Below, in pieces: positions 1 through 6,345 of a stretch of 22,899 bases of DNA. The translations under genes and the position numbers were made by a program. Within the stretch, counting starts at the first letter, position 1. The number at the start of each line of letters is the position of its first letter. The stretch comes from a virus. The notes below the pieces were generated by a model, which was not told the DNA's origin, ran no database searches, and worked only from the letters and a program-made list of their open reading frames with translations. The stretch spans positions 1 to 22,899 of the IMG/VR virus record IMGVR_UViG_3300037491_000053, one strand, 5' to 3'.

Positions 1-948
1 GACCCTGACGGTGCCTGACTCGAAGGTGAGCCGGACCGGCGTGTTGCGCTCGGCGTAGGTCGCGGCGGCCTTCACCACGCTGACCAGCTGCTTGATGTTC
101 ACCTCGGCGTGGTGGGCGTACTCGGCCGGAAAGAATAGCTCGTACTTGATGAACTCGCCTTCGAGCGGGCGCACCACGACGGACCGGGTGCCGTCACTGA
201 ACCCGACGCGTTCGAACTCGTAGACCGCGGCGCCCTCTCGCCGACCCTCCGCGTAGAAGATGCTCACGGCGTTGGACTTGGCGAAGACCTGGCCGATGAG
301 CTTCAGCGTCTTGCTGTAGATCAGCGGATGGATCTCCTCGTTGTTCTCCGCGGCACCCGGCATGTCGTGGACCGCCAGCCGGTACCGGTCGGTCGTGGCC
401 CAGCGCACGAAGTCTCCGTGCAACTCCATGCGCACGCCGGTCAGGAAGGGCAGTGTGTCGTCCGTTCCGGCGGCGGGAACCACGCGCTTGACGCCGGCGG
501 CGAAGTCCGCTCCCTCGATGAAGGCGATCGGCGTGGACACGACCGGCAGCTCCGGATAGTCATCGAGCGGCATGGTTTGGAGCATCGCGTGGCTGCCGCC
601 GTGCTCGACGACCACCCTGCTGCCCTCGGTGCGCAGCGTCACGGTCTCCGCCTTCACCAGCTTCGCCGCGTCCTTGAGGAGCGAGCCGTCGACCAGGGCC
701 GCAAACGGGTCGCCTGCCGCCTGCACGGTCGTGTGCGCGGCGGTTTCGTAGTCGAACACTGCGAACTCGACGGAACTTCCGTCGCTGCTGATCCGGATGC
801 CGGAGAGTACCGGGCTCGGTGCGCGGCGCGGCAGAAACTTGCCGACGAAGGCGACCGCGTCGCGGAAGTCTTCGCCGCGCATGACGACGGACCTGGACGT
901 GACCTGAGACGTCTCGGTCGCCTCGGCGATTGCGACGGGCGGCGTCAC
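1..948 (-). CDS. dnaN: DNA polymerase III beta subunit (sliding clamp), 3' end outside window
   Basis: Sliding clamp: a ring that encircles DNA and holds the replicative polymerase and other enzymes on it. The minus-strand frame stays open for 316 codons to the window edge. Family signatures are visible: DDYPEL (129-134), PFLTGVRMEL (167-176) and ATTDRYRLAV (184-193), which mark the domain 1/2 boundary and second domain of DnaN. Bacterial clamps are about 370 residues, so roughly 50-60 residues lie beyond the edge. The start is GTG at 948: an ATG two bases upstream is followed at once by a stop, and AGGAGG sits five bases before the GTG. It is the last visible gene of the leftward operon, after a 134-bp leader with a strong hairpin. 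A phage-encoded clamp suggests partly independent replication. The family call is firm; that it serves phage rather than host replication is inferred. Confidence 0.93.
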   Translation of the reverse strand, partial: MTPPVAIAEATETSQVTSRSVVMRGEDFRDAVAFVGKFLPRRAPSPVLSGIRISSDGSSVEFAVFDYETAAHTTVQAAGDPFAALVDGSLLKDAAKLVKAETVTLRTEGSRVVVEHGGSHAMLQTMPLDDYPELPVVSTPIAFIEGADFAAGVKRVVPAAGTDDTLPFLTGVRMELHGDFVRWATTDRYRLAVHDMPGAAENNEEIHPLIYSKTLKLIGQVFAKSNAVSIFYAEGRREGAAVYEFERVGFSDGTRSVVVRPLEGEFIKYELFFPAEYAHHAEVNIKQLVSVVKAAATYAERNTPVRLTFESGTVRV

Positions 949-1082
949 ATAAACCTCCTGGAGTTGATTGTGTCGTCCGGACAGAACGACGAGGGAGCGC
1001 GCCGACCGAAGCCGGAAACGCTCCCTTACCGCGCCGCTGGAATGAATGAGAAGGGCCGAGTAGCTGGCCCTAGAGGGCTGTT
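949..1082 (-). promoter_or_regulatory. Structured leader of the clamp gene (UUCG-capped hairpin)
   Basis: This 134-bp gap lies between the clamp gene and the gene upstream of it. Seen on the minus strand, GGGAGCG and CGCTCCC (993-999 and 1019-1025) form an outer stem enclosing a shorter CCGGC/GTCGG stem capped by TTCG, an exceptionally stable RNA tetraloop. A second hairpin, AGGGCT/AGCCCT (about 1074-1090), overlaps the stop codon of the upstream gene. Neither is followed by a T run, so they look more like leader structure or processing sites than classical terminators. Confidence 0.5.
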
Positions 1083-1328
1083 TTAGCCCTGCGGGATGCG
1101 CACGGTTCGACCGTCCGGCGGCATGCAGTTCTGCCGCTCCCAAGTCAGCGGAATGTAGTCGTCCGCGGGCACGAGTTCGGTCGCAGCGGCCCCTTCGAAG
1201 CGGACTTCGATCTTTCCGACATTCGGGTTCTCACCGAAGAAACAGACGCGTACCCGGCCGACACGCTGAGTTTCCTTATGCTCGATGTAACGGCCGGGGC
1301 AGAGGTCATGGCCCCACGGATTATCCAC
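1083..1328 (-). CDS. Hypothetical protein, 81 aa
   Basis: I do not recognise this small soluble protein. The GTG start at 1328 is chosen because an extended AGGAGGAG ribosome site lies just upstream; the frame is open further up, but that part overlaps the neighbour's coding sequence and lacks a ribosome site. The start overlaps the end of the upstream gene by eight bases, suggesting translational coupling. The protein has a beta-strand-rich centre (VGRVRVCFF, GKIEVRFEG) and a tail ending PDGRTVRIPQG. No signal peptide or membrane segment is visible. It sits directly before the clamp gene, which gives weak association with replication or early functions only. Confidence 0.7.
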   Translation of the reverse strand: MDNPWGHDLCPGRYIEHKETQRVGRVRVCFFGENPNVGKIEVRFEGAAATELVPADDYIPLTWERQNCMPPDGRTVRIPQG

Positions 1329-1749
1329 GTGACTCCTCCTCAATTTCGCAGAAGGCAATGACCCAGCCATCGCTGTAGTCCTCGGCATCGGGGAAGCAGA
1401 CAAGGCACGCGACCCAGTAGCCGGGGGTTTCGCGGATGTGGTCCTCCAGGCGGCCACCTACGAACTCTGACGGATGCATGAGCGCCCCGTTATAGCCCCA
1501 TTGGTCGGTCCAGCCAGTTTCCAGCTCCCAACCCTGTGAGCGGACGGACGCGATCATTGCCTGCTCGTGTTCGTTGAGCACCGACCGGTATTCGTCGTCG
1601 GCTGTCTCGCAATAAACCTCGGGAGCCCAAATGCTCTGCGGGCATTCGTCGATCGTGCCATCCGGGCGCACCTGGATGACGTGGTCGAACTGCATGAGCC
1701 CGTTCAGCGTCCCGATGGTTGCGTTTCCGTGGATCAGTTCGGACATCAT
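1321..1749 (-). CDS. Hypothetical protein, 142 aa
   Basis: Not recognised. It is acidic and aromatic-rich, with tryptophans at WELETGWTDQWGY and near the C-terminus (DGWVIAFCEIEEE). No membrane helix is seen. The start is taken as the first of two adjacent ATGs (1749); AGGAG lies 11 bases before it. The longer open frame upstream overlaps the previous gene and is rejected. It follows that gene by 7 bp and overlaps the next by 8 bp, so it is an internal member of the leftward operon. The final residues include a DGWVIAF stretch that resembles YPIAWMIGF in the preceding gene's product, so the two may be distant paralogues of equal length (142 aa each). That relation is tentative. Confidence 0.7.
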   Translation of the reverse strand: MMSELIHGNATIGTLNGLMQFDHVIQVRPDGTIDECPQSIWAPEVYCETADDEYRSVLNEHEQAMIASVRSQGWELETGWTDQWGYNGALMHPSEFVGGRLEDHIRETPGYWVACLVCFPDAEDYSDGWVIAFCEIEEESRG

Positions 1750-1756
1750 CGGGTGA

Positions 1757-2185
1757 CTAGCTCCTCTCTGAGGATGAAGAACTGCCCTCTCCGGGCAAGG
1801 CCGTCCGGACCTGGGCGCGCAGGACTTCGACATCCGTGGGTAGCGGGTAGTCCGGGAGGACCCACATCCGATCGCCAGCATCGGCAGCGAAGCCGATCAT
1901 CCAGGCGATCGGGTATCCCTGCCCGAAGACGACGAAGACCGGCTGATACGGGCCCCCTTCGTTGAGCAGCGAGCTCAGGCGCTGTGCAACTGCCGGCGGC
2001 GTCGCCGAGTTGAGCACGTCGGGAAGCTGGACCGGCTCGGGAGCGTCCGGGAGGCCGGGAAGCCAAATCCCCGTGATGCCCTGCGCCAGATCACCCGCAG
2101 TGTGGAACGTCTCTTCCATGTGCAGCCACCAGCCGATGTCTTCCGGCTCGGCCGGCATCCCGATTCCGTCGGCAGGAAAGACCAT
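1757..2185 (-). CDS. Hypothetical protein, 142 aa
   Basis: Not recognised. The start is ATG at 2185 because a near-perfect AAGGAGG lies five bases upstream; an ATG 36 bases further up has no comparable site. The N-terminal part contains IGWWLHMEETFH, the middle is proline-rich (WLPGLPDAPEPVQLPD) and the C-terminus is serine-rich (SSSSSERS). A hydrophobic run VFVVFGQGYPIAWMIGF is more likely a protein core than a membrane segment because of its polar breaks. It belongs to the run of small leftward genes upstream of the clamp gene. Its length equals that of the next gene's product. No function can be assigned. Confidence 0.7.
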   Translation of the reverse strand: MVFPADGIGMPAEPEDIGWWLHMEETFHTAGDLAQGITGIWLPGLPDAPEPVQLPDVLNSATPPAVAQRLSSLLNEGGPYQPVFVVFGQGYPIAWMIGFAADAGDRMWVLPDYPLPTDVEVLRAQVRTALPGEGSSSSSERS

Positions 2186-2270
2186 CTCAACCTCCTTCGA
2201 TTCAATAACTCGCGCGGGCATTCCAGCTCAGGACAGGCTGGCCGACACCTACACGGTGGGAGCCGTCGTC

Positions 2271-2558
2271 CTATCCGATGATGAAATAGACGTCATCGAT
2301 CCACGGGCCGCCGCTGATGACGCGCCCAAGCATGGTGCAGCTGTAATTCCACGGATCGAGTTCATGCCACTGGACCCTGCGGCCATACCGCTGAAGAATC
2401 ACGCGATTCGCGTACTCCTCTGCGGCATGGTGCGCGCTCGTACCATAAAAGGCGAGAAAGTCGTCGTCCTTCAGCGGACGCGTTCCCTCCGGAACAAGCC
2501 GCACGGTCGCCCAGTCGTCATCCTGCTGCCGCTTTTCGTACCCTGCCGCGACCGCCAC
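2271..2558 (-). CDS. Hypothetical protein, 95 aa
   Basis: Not recognised. The GTG start at 2558 lies one base beyond the stop codon of the upstream zinc-cluster gene, so the two are probably translationally coupled; the purine-rich end of that gene (GAGGAAGAAGAG) may act as its ribosome site. Longer forms run inside the upstream gene and are rejected. The product has a charged N-terminus (YEKRQQDDDW), a mixed alpha/beta middle and a conspicuous hydrophobic C-terminus GPWIDDVYFIIG. No membrane helix is clear. Function unknown. Confidence 0.66.
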   Translation of the reverse strand: MAVAAGYEKRQQDDDWATVRLVPEGTRPLKDDDFLAFYGTSAHHAAEEYANRVILQRYGRRVQWHELDPWNYSCTMLGRVISGGPWIDDVYFIIG

Positions 2559-2559
2559 G

Positions 2560-3063
2560 TCAGTTCTCTTCTTCCTCGAAGTCAGCGTCGTCGTACGTCG
2601 CACCGCAGTTGCAGCATTCGCCAGGTCCGCTTGCGCCGGTCACCCAGTCGCGGCAGTCCTCATCCGGGCAGCACCGAAACTCGGCCGGGTCAGGGCCGAA
2701 CAGCGTCAGGCATCCGCCGCAGATCTCTGGTCTCACGATCTCGCCCGGTCGCAGGGGCTTCGGAAGCTCTGACGAGTCATAGTTGCGCTCGTCACTTCGG
2801 TCGATTCCTCGTTCCGCTGCGACGCGCGTCAAGGCCTCCTCCGCGGACTCATCGCCCACGGCGAACGTTTCGCGCACGCAGTTGATGCACAGGTATTCCG
2901 CGTCACCCTGGTAGCCACCGATCTTGGCTTCGCGCGGCAAGCCGAAGTCCGGTTCGATGATCAGGCCGACCAAGTGCCTATTGACCACAGCCGGCTTCGC
3001 GCCATCGCGGAAGATCGCGCGCCGAATTGCAGGCATATCGTCCATGTGGATGTTCGTGCTCAC
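2560..3063 (-). CDS. Multi-zinc-finger hypothetical protein, 167 aa
   Basis: The protein carries several cysteine knuckles that should bind zinc: C59-x2-C62, C115-x2-C118, C131/C132 with C137, and C150/C151 with C153. The final block reads GECCNCGATYDD, followed by an acidic tail (DFEEEEN). The first 50 residues may form a separate domain with no cysteine. Start is GTG at 3063 with AAGGAG six bases upstream. The gene is preceded by an 88-bp gap containing a GCAA-capped hairpin. Proteins with many zinc knuckles often bind nucleic acid or act as protein adaptors, but no family is recognised here and no reaction is claimed. Confidence 0.76.
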   Translation of the reverse strand: MSTNIHMDDMPAIRRAIFRDGAKPAVVNRHLVGLIIEPDFGLPREAKIGGYQGDAEYLCINCVRETFAVGDESAEEALTRVAAERGIDRSDERNYDSSELPKPLRPGEIVRPEICGGCLTLFGPDPAEFRCCPDEDCRDWVTGASGPGECCNCGATYDDADFEEEEN

Positions 3064-3113
3064 GTGTCACTCCTTCCCGATGCTCGTTGGTAGACAGCAA
3101 GGACTAGGCCGAA

Positions 3114-3129
3114 CGCGGGTTGCCCCGCG
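3114..3129 (-). promoter_or_regulatory. GNRA-capped hairpin in intergenic leader
   Basis: On the minus strand, CGCGGG-GCAA-CCCGCG is a perfect six-base-pair stem closed by a GCAA (GNRA-type) tetraloop. It lies in the 88-bp gap upstream of the multi-zinc-finger gene. No T run follows, so it is more likely a leader structure, RNA processing site or weak attenuator than an intrinsic terminator. A similar GCAA-capped hairpin occurs at 6412-6425. Confidence 0.45.
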
Positions 3130-3151
3130 CCCGTGCCTGGCCCCGACTGCC

Positions 3152-3346
3152 TCAGTCCGTCAGTGTTTCGATGTGATAGATATCGCGGTCCTGCTCATCA
3201 CTGGACTCTTCGCAGATGAATCGGCCCTCGTGCAGATGCTCAAGGGCGTAGCCTTTGCGCTCGTCTTCCGGCACAGCGTCGGGAATCTCCAGTTCCCACT
3301 CCTCGGTCAGGGTTGCTGCGCATGTCGCGAAAATCCGGTATTTCAC
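3152..3346 (-). CDS. Hypothetical protein, 64 aa
   Basis: A small acidic protein with an N-terminal strand (KYRIFATCAATLTEEWELEI) and C-terminal acidic stretch (EESSDEQDRDIYHIETL). Start is GTG at 3346 with GGAGG four bases upstream; the open frame further upstream overlaps the gap and the previous gene and lacks a ribosome site. Similar short proteins with a strand, a helix and an acidic tail occur in actinophage early regions, from general knowledge; I cannot name a family. Separate leader: 70 bp with a CGCTTC/GAAGCG inverted repeat. Confidence 0.68.
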   Translation of the reverse strand: MKYRIFATCAATLTEEWELEIPDAVPEDERKGYALEHLHEGRFICEESSDEQDRDIYHIETLTD

Positions 3347-3416
3347 TGGGCCTCCTTTCGGTCGAGGCGCTTCAGGCCGCCTACGCGAAGCGTCGATCTT
3401 GTGACCGCCCTGACTG

Positions 3417-3734
3417 TTAGTCGGTGGAGGGTAATCCGAGCCGGGGGAATCGCGTCCCGCGCAACCGCGGCGGCACGATGATGAAATGGGTTTGATCCCA
3501 CGCACACGCGAACTGGAGTGCCGCTCCCCAGGTGGTCATGCCCACCTTGATCAGGTCGTACAGGTAGCCGTTGTACCTGCACACGGCGTAGCGGAGTTCG
3601 CCGTTCGGCATGACCACCAGCGTGAAGGAGTGCGGGACGCCGAAGATCTCGCGCCTCCAGTGAATCGAGGTTCCACGCCCCGGCTTCTCAGGGGGAGAGA
3701 TGTAGAGCCTCGTGCGCCGACCGATCCCCGCCAC
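3417..3734 (-). CDS. Hypothetical protein, 105 aa
   Basis: Not recognised. The protein is basic at its N-terminus (GIGRRTRLYI) with a beta-rich middle (FTLVVMPNGELRYAVCRYNGYLYDLI) and a basic C-terminus (PPRLRGTRFPRLG). Two GTG starts are possible: 3749, which overlaps the upstream stop by 13 bases but has no ribosome site, and 3734, three bases after that stop with a G-rich GGGTGG upstream. The second is preferred without strong evidence. The tight junction suggests coupling to the upstream 178-aa gene. Confidence 0.62.
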   Translation of the reverse strand: MAGIGRRTRLYISPPEKPGRGTSIHWRREIFGVPHSFTLVVMPNGELRYAVCRYNGYLYDLIKVGMTTWGAALQFACAWDQTHFIIVPPRLRGTRFPRLGLPSTD

Positions 3735-3736
3735 CG

Positions 3737-4273
3737 TCAGGCCACCCACGCGTAACCGGGGTCGAGGATCGGCTTCTTGCTCGTCGCCCCGCTGATCTGG
3801 GCGCGCGGGAAGACCTTGTTGCAGTCCGTCGCGACCTGGGTGTCACGCGGGTACGCCGGCCGGTCCGCCGTCGTCTTGACCACCACGTGGTGCGTCGTGA
3901 CGCTGAGCACCTTCGCCGGCACCAGCTCGCCGCGCGTGGTGACGATGAACGCCAGCGTCCCCGGGCCGTACTGGCGCTTGGCCGCCTCCTGCGCGCCGTA
4001 CACCTTCGTCAGCAGGTTCAGCCGCTTCTCGGCCGACGTGGTGGCGCGGAGCTTCCACTGCGCGTCCTCCAGTCGCTCACGCGCCCACTTCACCCGGCGC
4101 TGCGTCAGCTCCCACCGGTCCCGTAGGAACTGCATTTGCGCCGTCCACTTACCGCCGGTGTCGGTCGCCGCGAAGTAGGCCGCTTCGACGTCCGCGAGCT
4201 CCGCCTTGCGGAGCGCGAGCTTGCCGATCAGCGTGGTCGGCTCGTCCTGGTCGACCGTGATCGTCCTGTACAC
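3737..4273 (-). CDS. Hypothetical protein with helical middle, 178 aa
   Basis: Residues about 25-100 are rich in alternating charged and hydrophobic residues (LALRKAELADVEAAYF, RERLEDAQWKLR) and probably form a long helical hairpin or coiled coil. The rest is beta-like, with strands LAFIVTTRGELVPAKV and THHVVVKTT that resemble a small SH3- or KOW-like barrel. The GTG start at 4273 is fixed by two facts: GGAGGG lies eight bases upstream, and the same leader precedes the next upstream gene with exactly the same spacing to its start. A TTG start at 4306 would put that shared leader inside the coding region. No family is recognised. The barrel suggestion is an inference. Confidence 0.74.
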   Translation of the reverse strand: MYRTITVDQDEPTTLIGKLALRKAELADVEAAYFAATDTGGKWTAQMQFLRDRWELTQRRVKWARERLEDAQWKLRATTSAEKRLNLLTKVYGAQEAAKRQYGPGTLAFIVTTRGELVPAKVLSVTTHHVVVKTTADRPAYPRDTQVATDCNKVFPRAQISGATSKKPILDPGYAWVA

Positions 4274-4280
4274 GGCTAAA

Positions 4281-4330
4281 TCCCTCCACTCGATTTCTGC
4301 GCTCAATGCACGCGCATTCCGACGAACACG
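4281..4330 (-). repeat. Conserved 50-bp leader element, copy 1
   Basis: This block aligns without gaps to 4745-4794, with 40 of 50 positions identical by eye. Read on the minus strand, it has an upstream box GGAATGCGCG, a variable middle, and a downstream box ending in GAGTGGAGGGA that contains the ribosome site. It ends seven bases before the GTG start at 4273, the same distance as copy 2 from its start. It resembles in concept the start-associated sequences of cluster K mycobacteriophages, though the sequence differs. Confidence 0.75.
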
Positions 4331-4362
4331 AGACCGAAGTCCCGCGCCCGCCGCGACACGCG

Positions 4363-4737
4363 TCAGTCAGCGGTGTAGATGAGCCGGGCGCCGCGCTCGT
4401 CGAGTTCCCGGCCCAGCGCATGCACCGTCGTTCCCGGCCCCAGCTTGTAGGCCTGTCGGCGGCACGCTCGCTCGCTCGGGAAGTGGCCGTACTGCTTGCC
4501 ACTGGCGAGAGTGATCATGTACTCAGGCGGCTCAGCCGTGTAGAACGGTTCGCTCCCGTTCAGCGGTATGCCGTCCCGGTCCTGCACGGCCGTAGTGAGC
4601 GAACCGGGGCCTGCCGCGAACGCCATGTCGAGGGCGCCGGTCAGAGACCTGAGGACGGCGATCTCGCGTCCCTTGGGATCGATCACGAGATACCAGCCGA
4701 AATCGCCATCCTCATAGTGGCCCTTGCGATAGGGCAA
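4363..4737 (-). CDS. Hypothetical protein, 124 aa
   Basis: Not recognised. The N-terminus reads HYEDGDFGWYLVIDPKG, suggesting a beta-strand pair around a DPKG turn; the C-terminal half has PPEYMITLASGKQYGHF and then a helical, charged stretch. It has one pair of acidic/aromatic clusters but no known catalytic motif. The TTG start at 4737 is supported by GGAGGG eight bases upstream and by the duplicated 50-bp leader, which sits at the same distance from the start as in the downstream gene. TTG starts are inefficient, so expression may be set partly by the leader. Confidence 0.74.
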   Translation of the reverse strand: MPYRKGHYEDGDFGWYLVIDPKGREIAVLRSLTGALDMAFAAGPGSLTTAVQDRDGIPLNGSEPFYTAEPPEYMITLASGKQYGHFPSERACRRQAYKLGPGTTVHALGRELDERGARLIYTAD

Positions 4738-4744
4738 ATGCGTC

Positions 4745-4794
4745 TCCCTCCACTCGGTTTCTGCGCCTGATTACCGCGCATTCCGGCTGACACG
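4745..4794 (-). repeat. Conserved 50-bp leader element, copy 2
   Basis: Second copy of the element at 4281-4330, aligned without gaps. The best conserved parts are the 20-base box next to the ribosome site (19 of 20 identical) and the ten-base box CGCGCATTCC (plus-strand reading), separated by about ten diverged bases. Conservation of two boxes with a free middle is what one expects of a bound site or an RNA element rather than a chance coding remnant. Confidence 0.75.
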
Positions 4795-4831
4795 AAATCC
4801 CCGATTTCCGCGCCACCCGGAACACGGATGA

Positions 4832-4975
4832 TCAGTTCATCGCAGCGAGCACCGCGCGTAGACTGAACGTCTCCTGATACACGGTGTAGGCATTGACCAC
4901 CTGCGCGTCCGACATGTGGCGGGTCCCCGTGCCCGCGAACTCCACCAGCGCGCGTCGCATCGTCTCAACGGACAT
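4832..4975 (-). CDS. Small hypothetical protein, 47 aa
   Basis: A short helical protein (MSVETMRRALVEFAG, then SDAQVVNAYTVYQETF and a hydrophobic end LRAVLAAMN). Start is ATG at 4975, with AAGGGG five bases before it. The longer frame reads back through the preceding small gene and is a shadow. The 38-bp gap upstream carries an imperfect tandem CCAGTC repeat on the minus strand. Function unknown; it could be a small regulator or inhibitor, but nothing in the sequence proves this. Confidence 0.62.
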   Translation of the reverse strand: MSVETMRRALVEFAGTGTRHMSDAQVVNAYTVYQETFSLRAVLAAMN

Positions 4976-5013
4976 ACACACCCCTTCACTCAGACTGGAC
5001 TGGACGGACTGGC

Positions 5014-5124
5014 CTAGCGGGACGCGATCAAGTCGGAGACCTTGACGTCGGCCCACGGCGGGATGTCTGCGAGCGCCGCCGCGATTTCCTTGCTCTGCGG
5101 CGCGTCGTTCTTGCTGTCGTTCAT
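5014..5124 (-). CDS. Very small hypothetical protein, 36 aa
   Basis: A 36-residue frame, MNDSKNDAPQSKEIAAALAD followed by a C-terminus ending WADVKVSDLIASR. The ATG at 5124 has AGAGG seven bases upstream; an in-frame ATG at 5130 lies too close to that site. It fits the spacing of the operon and its leader (5125-5258) carries a 13-base match to the conserved leader element of the next two genes, which supports it being expressed. So short a frame remains uncertain. Confidence 0.5.
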   Translation of the reverse strand: MNDSKNDAPQSKEIAAALADIPPWADVKVSDLIASR

Positions 5125-5258
5125 CGCCATGCCTCTCGACGGATTCCACGCGCGCCGATTTCTTGATTTCTCAGCGCGCGAATGCTCGATTTCTGCGGAG
5201 AAAATCACGCAGACCAGCGCGCACGGATCATTTCCGCGCACGCGGGGAAGCGTGCTTT
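5125..5258 (-). promoter_or_regulatory. Structured leader with partial copy of the conserved leader element
   Basis: This 134-bp gap contains, on the minus strand, CGCAGAAATCGAG (5185-5197), identical over 13 bases to part of leader copy 1 (4289-4301), and GCGCGGAAAT, which also occurs beside copy 2. A GATTT/AAAATC-type hairpin surrounds the first match and a GCGCGC inverted repeat follows. The strong ribosome-site box of the other copies is missing. It may be a diverged third member of the leader family. Confidence 0.45.
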
Positions 5259-5432
5259 TCAGGCCATGCGGAAGCCGTAGCGGCGTGCGAGCACCGCAAT
5301 CTCGTCTTCCGTCAGGCCGCGCTCAAACGCGGCCTGAAGTATCGAGTCCACGCGCTGTGCACGGGTGCTGGCGTAACGCGGACGCTCCGTAGCGCTCCCA
5401 CTCGCCGTGCTGTACGCAAGACGTGCTGCCAT
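5259..5432 (-). CDS. Small hypothetical protein, 57 aa
   Basis: A 57-residue protein: a serine/threonine/arginine-rich N-terminus (MAARLAYSTASGSATERPRY) and a helical C-terminus (RAQRVDSILQAAFERGLTED, then EIAVLARRYGFRMA) with the spacing of a small helix-turn-helix or three-helix bundle. Start is ATG at 5432 with GGGAG seven bases upstream. It is the first gene after the intrinsic terminator at 5458-5480, so it must depend on read-through or on a promoter in the short gap. The DNA-binding idea is an inference from helix pattern only. Confidence 0.62.
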   Translation of the reverse strand: MAARLAYSTASGSATERPRYASTRAQRVDSILQAAFERGLTEDEIAVLARRYGFRMA

Positions 5433-5457
5433 GTGCTCACTCCCAAATCAGGGCACG

Positions 5458-5480
5458 AAAAAGGCGCCCCGTAGGGCGCC
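5458..5480 (-). terminator. Intrinsic terminator inside the leftward operon
   Basis: On the minus strand, GGGCGCC pairs with GGCGCCC around a TACG loop and is followed directly by TTTTT, a classical Rho-independent terminator. It lies 16 bases beyond the stop codon of the 282-aa gene and so separates that gene from the rest of the leftward operon. It could be an attenuation or antitermination point that delays expression of downstream genes. Confidence 0.85.
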
Positions 5481-5496
5481 CTTCCCGCAGTGCCGT

Positions 5497-6345
5497 TCAG
5501 TCGGTGTTCAGTGCGTGATCCAGAAACTTGTTCCCGGTCACGAGGTCCGGCCGCTCCGCGGTCGCCGTGGCCACCGTGCGCGTCTTGCGGGGCGCAGCGG
5601 CTTTCTCGGCCGGGGCATCCCACAGTGGCGTGCGCGTCGCCGTGTCCCACAGCGGAAGCTGATTCGTCGGACGCGGCGTTTCGCGTTCGGCGCGCGCCGG
5701 GTCGGGTAGCCACCCGCACGCGATGTAGTCAGCGCGCCGTTCGGCAAGCTCTTGTTGGGCGCGCTCTATGGCGAGATCTCCCCTACGGATTTCGTCAAGG
5801 AGTCGGCTTTCCCACTCGATGGAAGCCCATTCGCGCGCGTTGAGCTCTCGCACGACCTTGATATACCCCTGAAGATCGCCGGCATGGTCGCGCTCGGCCG
5901 TGGCCAGGATTTCAGCGAATATGAATTGATCGAACAGGCGCCCCTCAGCGATCAAGCGCAGCTTGGCACGGACCTCGCGTTCCGCGCGGCTCACTGCGCG
6001 ACCGTCGCGCCGCAACCCGCGCAACGCCTCCCCTTGCGGGTCACAGCTCACTCGGGCCTCAGCAGCACGGTCACGCGCGGCCTGCCAGTCAGCGGGGTGT
6101 TCCTGCGCCTTGCGCGTCAACCACGCTCCGCGCCCCGGTTGCGGGTCAAGTTGGCGTACACCCGGCGCACCGTAGACGGCGCTACTCGGGATGAGGTCGC
6201 TTGTCTGTGGCAGGCCTACCCGCTCAAGGATGAACACTCTCCGCTTCGGAAGCGTGTCCGCGCCAAAGCGCGTGTTCGCGTCCCGACGCACGCACTCAAG
6301 CTGCATGCGCTCACGGTTGCGGGTGCCTTTGCCAGTCCTAGGCAT
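5497..6345 (-). CDS. Hypothetical protein with clamp-binding-like motif, 282 aa
   Basis: First gene of the leftward operon, reading away from the origin-like region. The N-terminus is basic (MPRTGKGTRNRERMQ). Residues about 85-205 are strongly helical and charged, probably coiled coil (RDGRAVSRAEREVRAKLRL; IERAQQELAERRADYI). The C-terminal 60 residues are disordered-looking and contain QLPLW (229-233) and a second PLW at 240-242. QLPLW resembles the QL[S/D]LF peptide by which many proteins dock on the bacterial beta clamp, and a clamp is encoded in the same operon. The ATG at 6345 has GAGGAG six bases upstream. No enzymatic family is recognised. The clamp link is a hypothesis. Confidence 0.76.
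   Translation of the reverse strand: MPRTGKGTRNRERMQLECVRRDANTRFGADTLPKRRVFILERVGLPQTSDLIPSSAVYGAPGVRQLDPQPGRGAWLTRKAQEHPADWQAARDRAAEARVSCDPQGEALRGLRRDGRAVSRAEREVRAKLRLIAEGRLFDQFIFAEILATAERDHAGDLQGYIKVVRELNAREWASIEWESRLLDEIRRGDLAIERAQQELAERRADYIACGWLPDPARAERETPRPTNQLPLWDTATRTPLWDAPAEKAAAPRKTRTVATATAERPDLVTGNKFLDHALNTD

Noticed and set aside
328-1086. Plus-strand open frame of 252 aa at the left edge
   Set aside because: It is antisense to the sliding clamp gene, whose motifs are unmistakable.
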